NCBI GenBank assembly: GCA_963778465.1
Contig: CAVZUK010000001.1
Location: 8,757 to 72,756, forward strand
Length of the DNA stretch: 64,000 nucleotides
Direction: 5' to 3'
From: CAVZBW01 sp963778465
Lineage (GTDB): Bacteria > Actinomycetota > Acidimicrobiia > Acidimicrobiales > RAAP-2
The position numbers were made by a program, and so were the translations under genes. Shown one piece after another: positions 8,282-17,025 of the stretch. The notes beneath the pieces are model-generated. The model saw only the letters and a program-made list of their open reading frames with translations, was not told the origin of the DNA and ran no database searches. How positions within the stretch are numbered: the stretch's first letter is position 1; the number at the start of each line of letters is the position of its first letter.

Positions 8282-11065
8282 ATGGGCGTGGATATGCACC
8301 GGCCGGACGTCTTCATCGGGCGAGCAGACGAGCTAGACGCGCTCTCGTCGGCCTTCGCCGGCGCGGTAGCCGCGAGTCCCCAGGTGGTCGTGATCGAGGC
8401 CGAGGCGGGGATGGGCAAGAGCTCCCTCATCCGGACCTTCGTGGCCGGCCTGGCGAACGTCAAGGTCTGGGAGGCGACCGGCGACGAGCTGGAGATGTCC
8501 CTCGAGTACGGGCTGATCTCTCAGCTGACCCGGGTGATGGAGGACGAACTCCTGCTGCAGCTGCCGGATCTGGCGTCTGGACCGGCTCCGAGCACCGACC
8601 CGTTCTCGGTCGGCGCCGAGCTCGTCCAGAGCTTGGGTATGGGGCAGGGCGACAGCTCGGTCCTGGTCCTGGTGCTGGACGACATGCACTGGGCGGACGC
8701 CGGCTCCACCAAAGCCCTGCTCTTCGCCCTGCGGCGCCTTCGCCACGATCGGGTACTGGTCCTTCTCTCGACGCGTCCGCGAGCCGGGACGAGGTTGGGG
8801 GAGAGTTGGGAGCGTTTCATCCACGATCCGCTGCGAGTACGTCGGATCCAGCCCGTTGGGCTAGGTGTCTCGGAGATCAAGGAGCTCGCCGAGGCGCTCG
8901 GCGTCGGGGATCTCGGCACGCCGGCGGCCGAGCGTCTCCGCCGGCACACCGACGGCCACCCTCTCTACATCCGCGCCCTCCTGGAGGAGCTGCCCGCGGA
9001 GGCCTTGGCCGGCGGCTCGGCCTCCCTCCCCGCCCCCCGCACCCTGGCTATGACCGTGCTCTCACGTCTGGCCGGGCTTTCGCGGCCGGCGCAGCGCCTG
9101 GTCGGCGCCGCGGCCGTGCTGGGGCAGCGCTGTCCCCTGCGGCTCGCCGTCGCCCTGGCCGGACTGACCGACGACGAGGGCGCCGGCGCCCTGGAGGAGG
9201 CGATGGAGGCCCGCCTGCTGGAGCGTCGCGCCCTCGGCGCGGTCGATGAGGTCGCCTTCGTCCATCCGCTGCTGCGGGCGGCCGTCTACGACGACCTTTC
9301 CCCCACGCTTCGCCAGCAGCTACATCGCCGGGCGGCGACTCTCCTGCCGGAAGCTGCAGGGATCTCGCACCGGGTCGCAGCCAGCCCGACCTACGACGAC
9401 CAGTTGGCCGGCGAGCTGACGGCTCTGGCCCTCGCGGAGAGTGCGAGAGAGGAGACCTCGTCGGCGATCGATCACCTCCTCATGGCCGCCGAGCTGGCCG
9501 GTACCAGGGAAAAGCGGGAGTCGCGCCTCCTCTCCGCGGCGCAGTTGATGATCCAGGTGGGCGGGGATCGAATGAGCAGCCTGCGGAGCCGAGTCGAGTC
9601 CTGCGCCGAAGGTCCGGCAAAGAGCTACGCCGTCGGTTGTCTGGCGTTGCAATCGGGCAATCTCGCCGAGGCCGTCGTCCACCTCGAGGCGGCGGTGACC
9701 GCGGCGACGACTTCGTCGGATCCGTCCCTTCGTGGAATGGCCGCCGTGACGTTGGCGATGACGCACATCGTGCGGGGTGACGGTCCGTCGGCGAACCGCT
9801 GGGCGCGGGACGCACTCGACCATGCGGACGGGAACGCGACGGTCGTCGTGTTCGGTCGGCTGCCGCTAGCCGCCTCCGAGGCTCTGGCGGGAAACCTCCC
9901 GGCCGCCCTCGACGTCCTCGATGCCCCTCCGACGACGGCCGCCAAGCCGCGGGCATTCGAGGCGAACCTGGTTCGCGAGCGGGGGATGATCCGCCTCTGG
10001 GCCAACGACGCGTGGGGAGCGATCGATGATCTCCTGGCGGCCCTCCGGTGGTCGCGATCCGGGTCCGGGGTCTACAGCCTGCCCATGCTCCACGGCAACC
10101 TGGCGGACGCGCAGTTCCGGGTCGGGTTGTGGGACGACGCCCTGGTACACGCCGACCTGGCCGTCTCCCTGGCCCACGACATGGACCGGCCGATCGACCT
10201 GTGCATGGTCCACGCCGTGGCCTGCTACGTCCATGCAGGACGAGGCGAGTTCGAGATCGCCACAGCGCATGCGGAACAGGCCCGGCATCATGCCGCTGCC
10301 GTCCCCACCACGCCCAACACGGTCTTCTGCTCGTTGGCTGCGGCGAAGCTCGCGGGGAACCGGGGCCGCTACGAGGACATGCTCGAGGCGCTCGATCCGC
10401 TCACCGGCGAGGTCGGCCGGTTCCTCGAGCGATTGCGCGCCGAGCAACCGCTGGCACTCCGTGCGGAGGCGCTGATCGGCCTCGCTCGGTGGCGAGACGC
10501 CGAAACCGTCGTATCCGCGCTCGAGGTCCTGGCGGAAGACGGATTCGCCGCGACGCGCCTCGACGCCGCCCGGCTTCGTGGATCCCTCGAGGCGGGCCTG
10601 GGGCAACACTCGGCAGCGGAGACCTCCTTCGTCGAGGCACGGGACATCGCCCAAGGCGACAAGTTGCTCTTCGGCCAGGCTGCGGTAGACCTTGACCACG
10701 GTCGCGCACTCAGCCAAGTGGGGGCCCGTCGTCAGGCGATCTCCCTGCTCCAGTCCGCTCGCCGTCTCTTCGCCACCATGGGTGCCCGTCCTTACGTGGA
10801 CCAGTGCGATGCCTTGCTCAGCGAGTCGGGGGTGTCCGGGCGGAGCCGGAATCGGGCGAAGAGCCGCATCGGGCTGACGCCGAAGGAGGAGTCGGTCGCC
10901 CGTCTGGTGGCATCCGGCCTGTCCAATGCCCAGGCGGCCGAGGAACTCTTCGTGAGCACCAAGACCATCGAGTACCACCTGGGCAACGTCTTCTCCAAGC
11001 TCGGCGTCAACTCGCGCCACGAGCTGTCCGGCGCGCTCGGCGCGCTCGGCGAGGTCGGCGCCTGA
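8282..11065 (+). CDS. LuxR family transcriptional regulator with AAA/STAND ATPase domain
   Basis: A 927-residue LAL-type regulator. Residues 41-48 (EAGMGKSS) are the Walker A loop and about 128-139 (LVLVLDDMHWAD) the Walker B. A long helical, TPR-like region follows, and the last 60 residues are a LuxR helix-turn-helix (LTPKEESVARLVASGLSNAQAAEELFVSTKTIEYHL in the family pattern). Such proteins bind an inducer through the helical domain and activate catabolic or secondary-metabolism genes. ATGs at 8282 and 8294 are both possible; the second begins cleanly with MHRPDVFIGR. The open frame upstream of 8282 overlaps the divergent gene and looks non-coding. The C-terminus ends in a short GALGALG repeat. 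Confidence 0.9.
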   Translation: MGVDMHRPDVFIGRADELDALSSAFAGAVAASPQVVVIEAEAGMGKSSLIRTFVAGLANVKVWEATGDELEMSLEYGLISQLTRVMEDELLLQLPDLASGPAPSTDPFSVGAELVQSLGMGQGDSSVLVLVLDDMHWADAGSTKALLFALRRLRHDRVLVLLSTRPRAGTRLGESWERFIHDPLRVRRIQPVGLGVSEIKELAEALGVGDLGTPAAERLRRHTDGHPLYIRALLEELPAEALAGGSASLPAPRTLAMTVLSRLAGLSRPAQRLVGAAAVLGQRCPLRLAVALAGLTDDEGAGALEEAMEARLLERRALGAVDEVAFVHPLLRAAVYDDLSPTLRQQLHRRAATLLPEAAGISHRVAASPTYDDQLAGELTALALAESAREETSSAIDHLLMAAELAGTREKRESRLLSAAQLMIQVGGDRMSSLRSRVESCAEGPAKSYAVGCLALQSGNLAEAVVHLEAAVTAATTSSDPSLRGMAAVTLAMTHIVRGDGPSANRWARDALDHADGNATVVVFGRLPLAASEALAGNLPAALDVLDAPPTTAAKPRAFEANLVRERGMIRLWANDAWGAIDDLLAALRWSRSGSGVYSLPMLHGNLADAQFRVGLWDDALVHADLAVSLAHDMDRPIDLCMVHAVACYVHAGRGEFEIATAHAEQARHHAAAVPTTPNTVFCSLAAAKLAGNRGRYEDMLEALDPLTGEVGRFLERLRAEQPLALRAEALIGLARWRDAETVVSALEVLAEDGFAATRLDAARLRGSLEAGLGQHSAAETSFVEARDIAQGDKLLFGQAAVDLDHGRALSQVGARRQAISLLQSARRLFATMGARPYVDQCDALLSESGVSGRSRNRAKSRIGLTPKEESVARLVASGLSNAQAAEELFVSTKTIEYHLGNVFSKLGVNSRHELSGALGALGEVGA

Positions 11066-11080
11066 TCCCCGGCCGGTCCT

Positions 11081-11116
11081 GGGGCCACGGATGGGGCCAC
11101 GGATGGGGCCACGGGG
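11081..11116. repeat. 12-base tandem repeat, three copies
   Basis: GGGGCCACGGAT at 11081-11092 and 11093-11104, then GGGGCCACGGGG at 11105-11116. It begins 15 bases after the stop of the LuxR gene. Confidence 0.8.
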
Positions 11117-11181
11117 CCGACGGCCCGAAGACCTGAGAGCCGCACACCCCGGGGATCGACCCCTCGGAAACTGGGGTCTTT

Positions 11182-11202
11182 CCTAGGGACCTCCCTAGGG
11201 AC
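11182..11202. promoter_or_regulatory. Direct repeat CCTAGGGAC, possible regulator site
   Basis: Two perfect copies of CCTAGGGAC at 11182-11190 and 11194-11202, 12 bases apart start to start, about one helical turn. They lie upstream of the small ORF and the MMPL gene, so a DNA-binding site is possible. No protein is assigned. Confidence 0.35.
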
Positions 11203-11245
11203 AACTCCGCCCCGATCCGTCACGCTGCTCCTTGCCGCTGATGAG

Positions 11246-11278
11246 GACTGCCTCGGGGGTTGGAACCCCGAGGCAGTC
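11246..11278. terminator. Strong 13-base-pair hairpin after the LuxR gene
   Basis: GACTGCCTCGGGG pairs perfectly with CCCCGAGGCAGTC around the 7-base loop gttggaa. It has no T-run, so it could be a high-GC actinobacterial terminator for the LuxR gene, or a structured leader of the following operon. The stem is too GC-rich and symmetrical to be chance. Confidence 0.5.
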
Positions 11279-11337
11279 CAGGGCGGTCGCCGGCACACCG
11301 AGCCGGCGGGCGAAGACGAGGTGGACGAGCGGACAAC

Positions 11338-11526
11338 GTGGTCGGACTGAAGATCGAGCTCTCCAGATCGGAGACGGGCCAACTGCGGGGTCGGGCGTGG
11401 CAGGAAGGCGGCGGTCCCTCCCGTTCGTTCACCGGCGTGCTCGAGATGCTCGGCGTGCTCGAGGAGCTGAGCACGCCGGAACGTGCGGGTGGCTCGGAGC
11501 CTGCCGCCGGGGACAGGTCGTCCTAG
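11338..11526 (+). CDS. Small hypothetical protein, 62 residues
   Basis: From GTG at 11338 the protein begins MVGLKIELSRSETGQLRG and continues to GVLEMLGVLEELSTPE, an ordered beta-then-helix composition followed by a low-complexity end. I do not recognise a named family. The stop is 30 bases before the MMPL start, so the two are likely co-transcribed. The start is a guess: GAGCGGA lies a few bases upstream, and the frame further up looks non-coding. Confidence 0.45.
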   Translation: MVGLKIELSRSETGQLRGRAWQEGGGPSRSFTGVLEMLGVLEELSTPERAGGSEPAAGDRSS

Positions 11527-11556
11527 AGATCCGACAAAGAACACCGGGGAGGCAAC

Positions 11557-13845
11557 ATGTTCGCATCATTGGCCCGTGCCGTGACGGCCCACCCGTGGCG
11601 CGTCATCGTCTTGTGGCTGATCGGAGCAGTGGCGATCATCGGGTTGGCACCGAAGCTGGGTGACTACACCACGGCCAACCAGCAGGCCTTCTTGTCGCAG
11701 AGCTACGAGTCGGTCCAGGCCCAGAACGTCGGGGACGCCAAGTTCCCGGCGCAGTCGGGTGCCAGCGGCACCATCGTGATCAACCGGGCGGACGGGGCGG
11801 TGCTCAGCCAAGCCGACCAGTCCAAGGTCTCGTCGTTGGCCTCCTCGCTGCAGAACGATCACATTCCGTCCGTGACATCCGTCAGCGTGCCGCCGAACGG
11901 CGTCTCCAAGAACGGCAAGGTCGAGATCGTCGCCGCCTACTTCAACGGGCAGCCTGGCGACGACAACGTCAACACCGCAGTCGGGACCGTCCGGGACAAG
12001 ACGACGGCCTACCTGCAAGGGTCGGGCCTCGACAGCGGGCTCACCGGGAGCGCGGCCACCTCGGTGGACAGCAACAACGCGTATTCCACCGCCGAGAAGA
12101 TCATCGGCATCGCCACGGTGGTGCTCATCGTGCTCCTGCTCGCACTCATCTTCCGGAGCCCGATCGTGGCGGTCCTGCCGGTCGGCGTGATCTTCGTCAT
12201 CCACAGCATGGCCGAGGGCCTCACCGCTTCGCTGGCCAAGGGCTTCGGCTTCCAGGTCGGCAATTCGCTCGGACCGTTGCTCATCGTGGTCATGTTCGGG
12301 GTGGGCACCGACTACATCGTCTTCTCGCTGTTCCGATACCGCGAGCGCCTACAGGCCGGCGAGCCGCACGACCAGGCGCTGCGGCACGCCTCCTCGGCGA
12401 TCGGCAGGGTCATCGCCTCTTCGGCCCTGACCGTGATCATCGCCTTTGCCGCCTTGCTGCTGGCCAGCCTGGGCTCGTTGCAGACCCTGGCACCGGGGCT
12501 CATCGTCGGTGTGGCGGTCATGTTGCTGGCGGCGCTGACCCTCATACCGGCCCTCTTCGCCGTGCTGGGCCGAGCACTCTTCTGGCCGGGCGGCGTCAAG
12601 GCGCCCCGACGCGAGCCACTCTCGGCGCGCATCGGGCGGGTGGTCTCCGCCCATCCCGCACGGATCCTCGGCGTGCTGGTCGTGGTCCTGGCAGCCCTGG
12701 CGTTCGGCACGACCAAATTCGCCGCCACCTACAACACGTTGGCCGAGCTACCGGCGGACACGCCCTCCCTGCAGGCCTTCAACACCATGGCCTCGGCATT
12801 CCCTGCGGGAGCCCTCGGACCCACCCAGGTGTACGTGAACGGCACCACCCCGCTCACGAGCAGCTCGCTGGACAACCTCGACAGCCGGCTGTCCAAGGCC
12901 CAGGGGGTGGCCGAGGTGGCCCCGGCGCAGTTCAGTGCCGACAAGACGGCGGCGCTGGTGACGGTGATCTTGGAGGACGATCCGTATAGCAACGCGGCCA
13001 TGGACGACGTCCAGGGGCCGGTCCGCCAGGCAGCCCACGGCTCGGTGCCGGGCGATCAGGTGCTGGTCGGAGGCCAGACGTCGACCCTCGTGGACGTCCG
13101 GCAGTCCATCCATCACGACACGCGGCTGATCTTCCCCGTCGCCTTCGCGCTGATCGCTGTCATCCTCGGGCTGCTGCTGCTGTCGATCGTGGCGCCGGTG
13201 TACCTCCTCGCGGGGGTCGCCCTGACCTATGCGGCCACGCTCGGGGCCTTGAGCCTCGTATTCATCAGCGGCGCAGGCGAATCCGGTGTCGACTTCTCCA
13301 ACCCGATCGTCCTCTATCTCTTCGTGATCGCCATCGGCACCGACTACAACATCTTGATGTCGGACCGGCTGCGCGAGGAGTACCTGGAGGGACGTTCGCC
13401 GACGCAGATGGTGGTCAACGCCATCACCCACGGAGCACCGGCCGTCTGGACGGCGGGCGTGATCCTGGCCGGCACCTTCGCCTCCCTGCTCATCTGCGGT
13501 ATCACCAACTTGGTCCAGCTGGGATTCGGAGTGACCGTGGGCATCGTGATCTCGTCCTTCCTCCTCGCACCGGTGATCATCCCGTCGGTGGCGCGGTTGC
13601 AGGGCCGAGCCTTCTGGTGGCCCGGTAGGCCGCGGCGGCGGGCGCTCGCCCCGGTACCGTCCGTGGCAGAGAGATCGGCCGAGCCGAGCTGGGAGCCTGT
13701 GCCGAGCGCCCCGAGTGCGTCGCTGGCGACAGCGGAGGGAGCGATCCAGCTCCGCACCAACGTCGAGCCGGTGCAGGGAATCGCTGCGCACGCTCGTGTT
13801 GCGAGAGAGCGGCGAAGGTCTCGTCGCCGGCGGCGTCGGGGTTGA
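11557..13845 (+). CDS. MMPL family RND-type transporter
   Basis: A 762-residue polytopic membrane transporter of the actinobacterial MMPL family, which moves lipids or hydrophobic compounds across the membrane using the proton gradient. It shows the two-half layout. Helix 1 (about residues 14-34) is followed by a large outer domain and a helix bundle (about 185-370). A second outer domain and bundle (about 530-700) follow. The proton-relay motifs GTDYIVFSLFRYRE and GTDYNILMSDRLREE are both present. GGGGAGG lies just upstream of the ATG at 11557. The C-terminal 60 residues are low-complexity and very basic (RRSRRRRRRG). Confidence 0.93.
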   Translation: MFASLARAVTAHPWRVIVLWLIGAVAIIGLAPKLGDYTTANQQAFLSQSYESVQAQNVGDAKFPAQSGASGTIVINRADGAVLSQADQSKVSSLASSLQNDHIPSVTSVSVPPNGVSKNGKVEIVAAYFNGQPGDDNVNTAVGTVRDKTTAYLQGSGLDSGLTGSAATSVDSNNAYSTAEKIIGIATVVLIVLLLALIFRSPIVAVLPVGVIFVIHSMAEGLTASLAKGFGFQVGNSLGPLLIVVMFGVGTDYIVFSLFRYRERLQAGEPHDQALRHASSAIGRVIASSALTVIIAFAALLLASLGSLQTLAPGLIVGVAVMLLAALTLIPALFAVLGRALFWPGGVKAPRREPLSARIGRVVSAHPARILGVLVVVLAALAFGTTKFAATYNTLAELPADTPSLQAFNTMASAFPAGALGPTQVYVNGTTPLTSSSLDNLDSRLSKAQGVAEVAPAQFSADKTAALVTVILEDDPYSNAAMDDVQGPVRQAAHGSVPGDQVLVGGQTSTLVDVRQSIHHDTRLIFPVAFALIAVILGLLLLSIVAPVYLLAGVALTYAATLGALSLVFISGAGESGVDFSNPIVLYLFVIAIGTDYNILMSDRLREEYLEGRSPTQMVVNAITHGAPAVWTAGVILAGTFASLLICGITNLVQLGFGVTVGIVISSFLLAPVIIPSVARLQGRAFWWPGRPRRRALAPVPSVAERSAEPSWEPVPSAPSASLATAEGAIQLRTNVEPVQGIAAHARVARERRRSRRRRRRG

Positions 13846-13902
13846 TGAGCTTTACCGCAGGCGCTCGATCGGGCCGGCGGCTCCGAGCGGAGGAGTGTGA
13901 CC

Positions 13903-15339
13903 TCAGTGAAGACGCTGCGGCAGGCGCCCTACGCCGCCATCCATGGCGAGCATGTCGGTGAACGTGCGGTCCGCATGGTTGGCCCGCCACGCGAGCATGG
14001 CCTGCGCCTCCTCGAGAACGCGGGCGAGGTCCGTCACCTCCACCCGCCAGGAGGGGTCGGCGGCCAGGTCGAAGCAACGCCACTGGCCGTCGCCGAGCTG
14101 AACGTAGGCCGTGGTATCCGAGCGTGAGACCGCCAGGTGCATCGACTCGAGCTGGCGGTCCCAAGGCCAGGGATACGGCCCGAACAAGATGCGCTCCCAC
14201 CGCCAGTCGTACTCCCAGTGGGCGACGGAGCGCCACCACGGGGGCTGGTCCCCCCGGAGGAACGCCGTGAGCGGGAGCCCGTCGCATTGGGCGGGAACCT
14301 CGATCCCGATGGCTTCGCAGATGGTCGGCAGGATGTCGACGCTCTCCGTGAAGACCTCGACGGCGGACCCGTGCACCTCGGGGTGGCGGGGGTCACGGAC
14401 GATGCAGGGTACGTGGTAGCTCGCCTCGAACATGCCGCCTTTGCCGATCGCCCCCTGGTCTCCCAGCTGCTCGCCGTGGTCGGCCGTGACGACGACGAAG
14501 GTGTCGTCCCACATCCTGAGCTCGACCAAGGCGCCGAAGAGCCGGCCAAGTTGGCTGTCGACGTCGGAGACCATCCCGAAGTACTGGGCCTGCAGCCCGC
14601 GGAGGCCGCCCTCCTCGTCGCTCGGCGGGAGGAAGGCGGCGAGGTTCCCGCAGAACGGCACCTCCCGCGGTGGTGAAGGGATGGGCGCGGGCATGTCGTC
14701 GGGGTGGTAGGCGGTCGACCAGTGACCGGCGGCGGCGTAGGGGGGGTGGGGCCGGGAGTAGCTGACGTGCGCGAACCACGAGTCGTCGCGGCGCTCCAAC
14801 CACTCGATGACGCGATCGGTCACGAAGGCGGACTGGCCGTGCTCGGTCGGCCGCCCGGGCTCGGTGGCCAGCGCCTTCTCGCCGGTCTCGATCTCCCCGT
14901 ACCCGAGGTCGGCGAGATGCGCGCGCCAGTCGTCTTGGTCCTCGGTGACGGCGAGACCCACCTCGAAACCGGGAGGGAACCCCTGATAGGTGAAGAGACG
15001 CGGGTCGCTCGGGCCCGTGGTCAGGCGAGGGTCGGTGCTCTGATCGGCGTACCCGAACACCGTGGGCACGTAGCCGGCTCGCTGGGCCACCCGGGCGACG
15101 TTGTCGAAGCGATCGTCGAGCGGGGTGCCGTTGCCCACGACTCGATTGTTCATCTGGTAGGTGCCCGTGTAGAGGCACGCCCGCGCCGGCGAGCAGGGCG
15201 CGGACTGCGAGTAGTGGCGGGACAGACGGAGACCCGCTGCGGCCAAACGGTCGAGAGAGGGTGTGCGGACGACCGGGTGACCTGCCGCGGACAAGCAGTC
15301 ACCCCGGTATTGGTCCATGGTGACCAGCAGGACGTTCAT
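13903..15339 (-). CDS. Sulfatase-family hydrolase (CxPxR type)
   Basis: An alkaline phosphatase-superfamily enzyme of 478 residues. The N-terminal metal site (LLVTMDQYRGD), the formylglycine signature CSPAR with Cys49, and DHGEQLGD further on match type I sulfatases and the closely related phosphonate monoester hydrolases. Substrate class cannot be settled from sequence. There is no signal peptide, so it is cytosolic and would need a formylglycine-generating enzyme encoded elsewhere. The ATG at 15339 overlaps the stop of the upstream HD gene in an ATGA, which fixes the start and indicates translational coupling. Confidence 0.88.
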   Translation of the reverse strand: MNVLLVTMDQYRGDCLSAAGHPVVRTPSLDRLAAAGLRLSRHYSQSAPCSPARACLYTGTYQMNNRVVGNGTPLDDRFDNVARVAQRAGYVPTVFGYADQSTDPRLTTGPSDPRLFTYQGFPPGFEVGLAVTEDQDDWRAHLADLGYGEIETGEKALATEPGRPTEHGQSAFVTDRVIEWLERRDDSWFAHVSYSRPHPPYAAAGHWSTAYHPDDMPAPIPSPPREVPFCGNLAAFLPPSDEEGGLRGLQAQYFGMVSDVDSQLGRLFGALVELRMWDDTFVVVTADHGEQLGDQGAIGKGGMFEASYHVPCIVRDPRHPEVHGSAVEVFTESVDILPTICEAIGIEVPAQCDGLPLTAFLRGDQPPWWRSVAHWEYDWRWERILFGPYPWPWDRQLESMHLAVSRSDTTAYVQLGDGQWRCFDLAADPSWRVEVTDLARVLEEAQAMLAWRANHADRTFTDMLAMDGGVGRLPQRLH

Positions 15340-15892
15340 CCAGGCCTTGCCCGGCGGGGATCCTTGCCTTCGTGGACTGCCCCGAGGAGCGCGCGCCATC
15401 CGGCCACCGGCCGGACGGCTGCGTCCGGCACCTTCGCTGCGTCGTCCGCCCGTCGCAGCGCGACCATCGCCTCCCAGTCATCCCGCTCCCGGAAGGCCGA
15501 CACCTCGCACCGGTCCATGGCCCCACCCTGCGCGCGCGCAAGGTCGTCGTGCTGTTCTCGCTCAGGATCGACCGGTAGGCCGGGTCGGTCGCCACCAGAT
15601 AGCGCTTGGCGTCGACGTGCCCCACCACCAGCGCGCCCACCCGCGCTCCGAGCAGCGGCGTCACCAGCTCCGCGCCGAGCGCCCCGTGGTCCCCGTCTCC
15701 GAGGTCCAGCGAGGAGGCGATGTCGTGGACCAGGCCGGCCGCGACCAGTTGGGGGTCGTCTGGGTGCGATTCCGCCAACAGCTCGGCCGTCTGGAGCAGG
15801 TGAGGGAGTGGGCCGACCACGTCGTCGCTCGGCCGTCCCTCCAACACCTCGAGCGCCCAAACCAGTCCCTCCACCGAGGTGAACGGCGTCAT
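15336..15892 (-). pseudogene. HD-domain phosphohydrolase/oxygenase-like protein, frameshifted
   Basis: An HD-superfamily metal-dependent protein. Visible ligands are H in HLLQTAELL, the HD pair in GLVHDI, H in DHGALGAEL and the GHVDAKRYLVATDP motif, a pattern known from HD proteins of phosphonate-degradation operons. At about 15,530-15,540, inside a (GC)5 run, the frame shifts. The N-terminal part ends ...SENSTTTL and the rest reads ARAQGGAMDRCEVSAF...ALRRADDAAKVP in another frame. Removing two bases from the run gives 184 residues with the usual T-L-x-x-Q-G-G spacing. The second frame ends in an ATGA overlap with the sulfatase gene. A run-length sequencing error is likely. Confidence 0.75.
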
Positions 15893-15970
15893 CGACACGG
15901 GTTCAAGGTACCGGGTTCTCCGGCATCCGATCGCAGGGACCCGCCCAGGGGAGCGATGTGCGGCGGGTCG

Positions 15971-16873
15971 TCAAGCCCCGTAGCAACGTCGAGCGGTGCC
16001 GTGGAACAACTGGGCGCGCTCGTCCCTCGAGTACCCGGAGAAGACCTCGCCGTACGCGGCGTAGAGGTCGGTGAAGCTCGAACGAAGGCGCTCGATCGGG
16101 ATGTCGGACCCGAGCATGCACCGCTCCGGCCCGAACAGCTCGGTCACCTCGAGCAGCCACGGACGTATCGTCGCGACCGTCCAATCCCCGAAGATCGTGC
16201 CGATGGCATCGATCCGAGTGACGATCTGCGGGACGGCCGCAACAGCGGCGAGGCGCTCCAGGTGCTCGGCCCGTCCACTCTCGCTCAGGTCGGTGGGCCA
16301 GCCGAAGTGGTCGACGACGATCCGGAGATCGGGGAACTGCTCGGCGACACGGACCACCACGTCCAACCGGTCGGACGTGGCCTCGATCGTGGCAACCAGA
16401 CCCGCCTGGGTGAGCTGCCCCAGGTTGTACAGGACCAGCGGATCCTCGAGGAAATGCTCGCCGCCCAGGCCGCCCGTCGACATCCCCTCGACCACCCGCA
16501 TTCGCACGCTCCGTACGACGGGGACGCGGTGGCTCAGCTCGAGCAGCTCCGCGAATCCGCCCGAGGCCGGATCACCGAGCGTCACCATCCCGATGACCGG
16601 CGGAAGGCTCCCTTGCCGAGCGACCCATTCGACCGCGGCGACCGGGTCGGCCGCGCCGGCATCGGACCACACCACACCGACGATGTCCTTGCCCTCGGTC
16701 TCCTGCCGGTAGTCCGCCAGCGTGTAGGTGTCGGGCAGGCTGTCGTAGTTGCCGATCATGTCGCGCACCAGCGTGCGGTCCGACAGCCAGAACACCGGGT
16801 TGCTCTGCTGGTCCCAGAGGTGCACGTTGCAGTCGATCAACGAGCCGAGGTCCGATCGGGCGGCAGGGTCCAC
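15971..16873 (-). CDS. Amidohydrolase_2 family metal-dependent hydrolase
   Basis: A TIM-barrel hydrolase of 300 residues from the amidohydrolase_2 family, which includes decarboxylases and lactonases of ring-cleavage products. Seen: LIDCNVHLWDQQ at the N-terminus (the HxH-like metal motif reads HLW), VVDHFGWP in the middle and CMLGSDIPIERL near the end. GTG at 16873 is the start because conserved sequence begins right after it; the upstream open frame is Pro/Arg-rich and non-coding in character. It is divergent from the acyl-CoA dehydrogenase at 17026. Confidence 0.78.
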   Translation of the reverse strand: MDPAARSDLGSLIDCNVHLWDQQSNPVFWLSDRTLVRDMIGNYDSLPDTYTLADYRQETEGKDIVGVVWSDAGAADPVAAVEWVARQGSLPPVIGMVTLGDPASGGFAELLELSHRVPVVRSVRMRVVEGMSTGGLGGEHFLEDPLVLYNLGQLTQAGLVATIEATSDRLDVVVRVAEQFPDLRIVVDHFGWPTDLSESGRAEHLERLAAVAAVPQIVTRIDAIGTIFGDWTVATIRPWLLEVTELFGPERCMLGSDIPIERLRSSFTDLYAAYGEVFSGYSRDERAQLFHGTARRCYGA

Positions 16874-17025
16874 GCGCCGGAGTGTACCGAGCGACAGTGA
16901 CGGCCGATCTTGGTACCTTCGGCCAAGGATGCGATCCCGGCGAGGCTTGGGGCGCGGGGGACCGCTCGCCCCGCCACCGGTGGGACCGCAAGACGGCGGA
17001 AAGGCGCTGACCGGCAAGGGCACCC

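Noticed and set aside
9866..11020. A 384-codon open frame on the minus strand
   Set aside because: It is antisense to the LuxR regulator, whose domains are clear; the frame itself has no recognisable protein content.
12748..13791. A 347-codon open frame on the minus strand
   Set aside because: It is antisense to the MMPL transporter and extremely rich in Asp, His, Arg and Gly; a compositional shadow.
15317..16900. A 527-codon plus-strand frame across the HD and amidohydrolase genes
   Set aside because: It spans two real minus-strand genes and the gap between them and has no conserved motif.
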